Positions 33,838-34,344 of a stretch of DNA of 34,344 nucleotides are shown piece by piece. The notes beneath the pieces were generated by a model. The model worked only from the letters and a program-made list of their open reading frames with translations, was not told where the DNA came from and made no database searches. A program made the position numbers and the translations under genes. This stretch comes from JAAYJM01 sp964498585 (lineage in GTDB: Bacteria; Bacteroidota; Ignavibacteria; Kapaibacteriales; UBA2268): contig CAZCHH010000039.1 in assembly GCA_964498585.1 (NCBI GenBank), positions 1 through 34,344 on the forward strand, read 5' to 3'. Each line of letters begins with the position of its first letter. Position 1 is the stretch's first letter.

Positions 33838-34344
33838 ATTGTATTTTGTTTAATAAATAATGTTCTATATGAGTTTTTATCTTTAGTAAATATTACGTAT
33901 GAAAAGTTAATAAATTTTTATGAAGTAAACAAATTAACTTTTTCATAATTTTAAGAATTCCAGCCCCAATAACGAAAATCTATTAATTAGCTACGTTTTT
34001 AAAACGTGCTTCTAATCTACTTATCCCGTTAGGGATTTGATATTTGTAATAATGTTTTTTGGAGTGCCTTTTTATTCCGTAGGAATTAAATATTAATATG
34101 GTTTTTTTATATATAATCCCTACGGGATAAGCCCCGTCAAGGTTTTATCCTGTTACAAATATATAATTCCTACGGAATAAGTTCCATTTACCATACATAA
34201 AAGCAAATAACCCAACAACCACAACCAGCCCCAAGTGTAGTAATTTATTGAAAACCTGATAAACATTTCTTGTCATTCCGATACGAAGTGAGGAATCTCA
34301 AGTTTCCTACTAGCAATGACTTGTGAGATTTCTCACTTCGTTAC
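33838..34344. repeat. Intergenic with family E palindromes and truncated family C element
   Basis: Four short palindromes of the form ATCCC(N)TAGGGATT or ATTCCTACGGAATAA occur at about 34023-34037, 34075-34088, 34117-34132 and 34164-34180, in both orientations. A family C element starts at 34272 (GTCATTCCGATACGAAGTGA) and runs to the window end. No gene is seen. Confidence 0.6.

Overview
The window is AT-rich bacterial chromosome. It most likely comes from the Bacteroidota/Chlorobi (FCB) superphylum, possibly an Ignavibacteria- or Kapabacteria-like lineage. The support is a secreted beta-propeller-type protein with a type IX secretion (Por) C-terminal sorting signal, several lipoproteins with clear lipoboxes, many PAS/GAF/PP2C signalling proteins, and intergenic DNA full of short GTCAT-ended inverted repeats. 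The phylum is an inference from gene content; no 16S rRNA is present. A run of exactly 100 N at 20101-20200 is an assembly gap inside a tandem repeat.

Layout. 327-2648: secreted T9SS repeat protein. 3293-8116 (minus): sppA directly abutting a PDZ/membrane/GAF/SpoIIE-type phosphatase. 8932-9732 (minus): lgt, divergent from a ferredoxin-NADP reductase-like gene (9897-10697), which is followed by a GT-C type membrane protein (10764-12320). 12583-12658 (minus): tRNA-Lys(CUU) with a strong terminator. 12801-14132 (minus): a ClpB-like protein made only of part of the middle domain plus the second AAA+ module. 14259-15601: sucD-ndk. 15924-19683: a Nudix hydrolase, an exported protein of unknown function overlapping its 3' end, and a membrane GAF/GAF/degenerate-GGDEF protein. 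19970-20216: 21-bp minisatellite with the gap. 20523-21569 (minus): a MauG/cytochrome c peroxidase-like lipoprotein whose first haem motif is CxxCK. 22105-23094: gpsA. 23278-26349: a six-PAS histidine kinase. 26571-29090 (minus): queE, a CxxC-less thioredoxin-reductase-like flavoprotein and an RlmN-like radical SAM protein in one tight operon. 29176-30173: a decaying toxin-antitoxin patch with an intact CopG-type antitoxin, the tail of its toxin, an intact BrnA-type antitoxin and a miniature internally deleted copy of that antitoxin. 30373-31920 (minus): a cholesterol-dependent-cytolysin-like (CDCL) lipoprotein. 32257-33837 (minus): nuoM, not flanked by other nuo genes within view.

How the genes fit together. 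Housekeeping pieces (lgt, sucD, ndk, gpsA, queE, nuoM, tRNA-Lys) are mixed with envelope and signalling genes. Lgt would modify the lipoproteins encoded here, namely the peroxidase-like protein and the CDCL. The accessory part runs from about 26.4 kb to 32.2 kb. It holds the most unusual content: the CDCL pore-former family gene, toxin-antitoxin debris, a palindrome present three times in the window, and a radical SAM/flavoprotein pair that looks like an uncharacterised redox-coupled modification system. Nearly every long intergenic gap carries members of a few small inverted-repeat families, called A to E in the entries.
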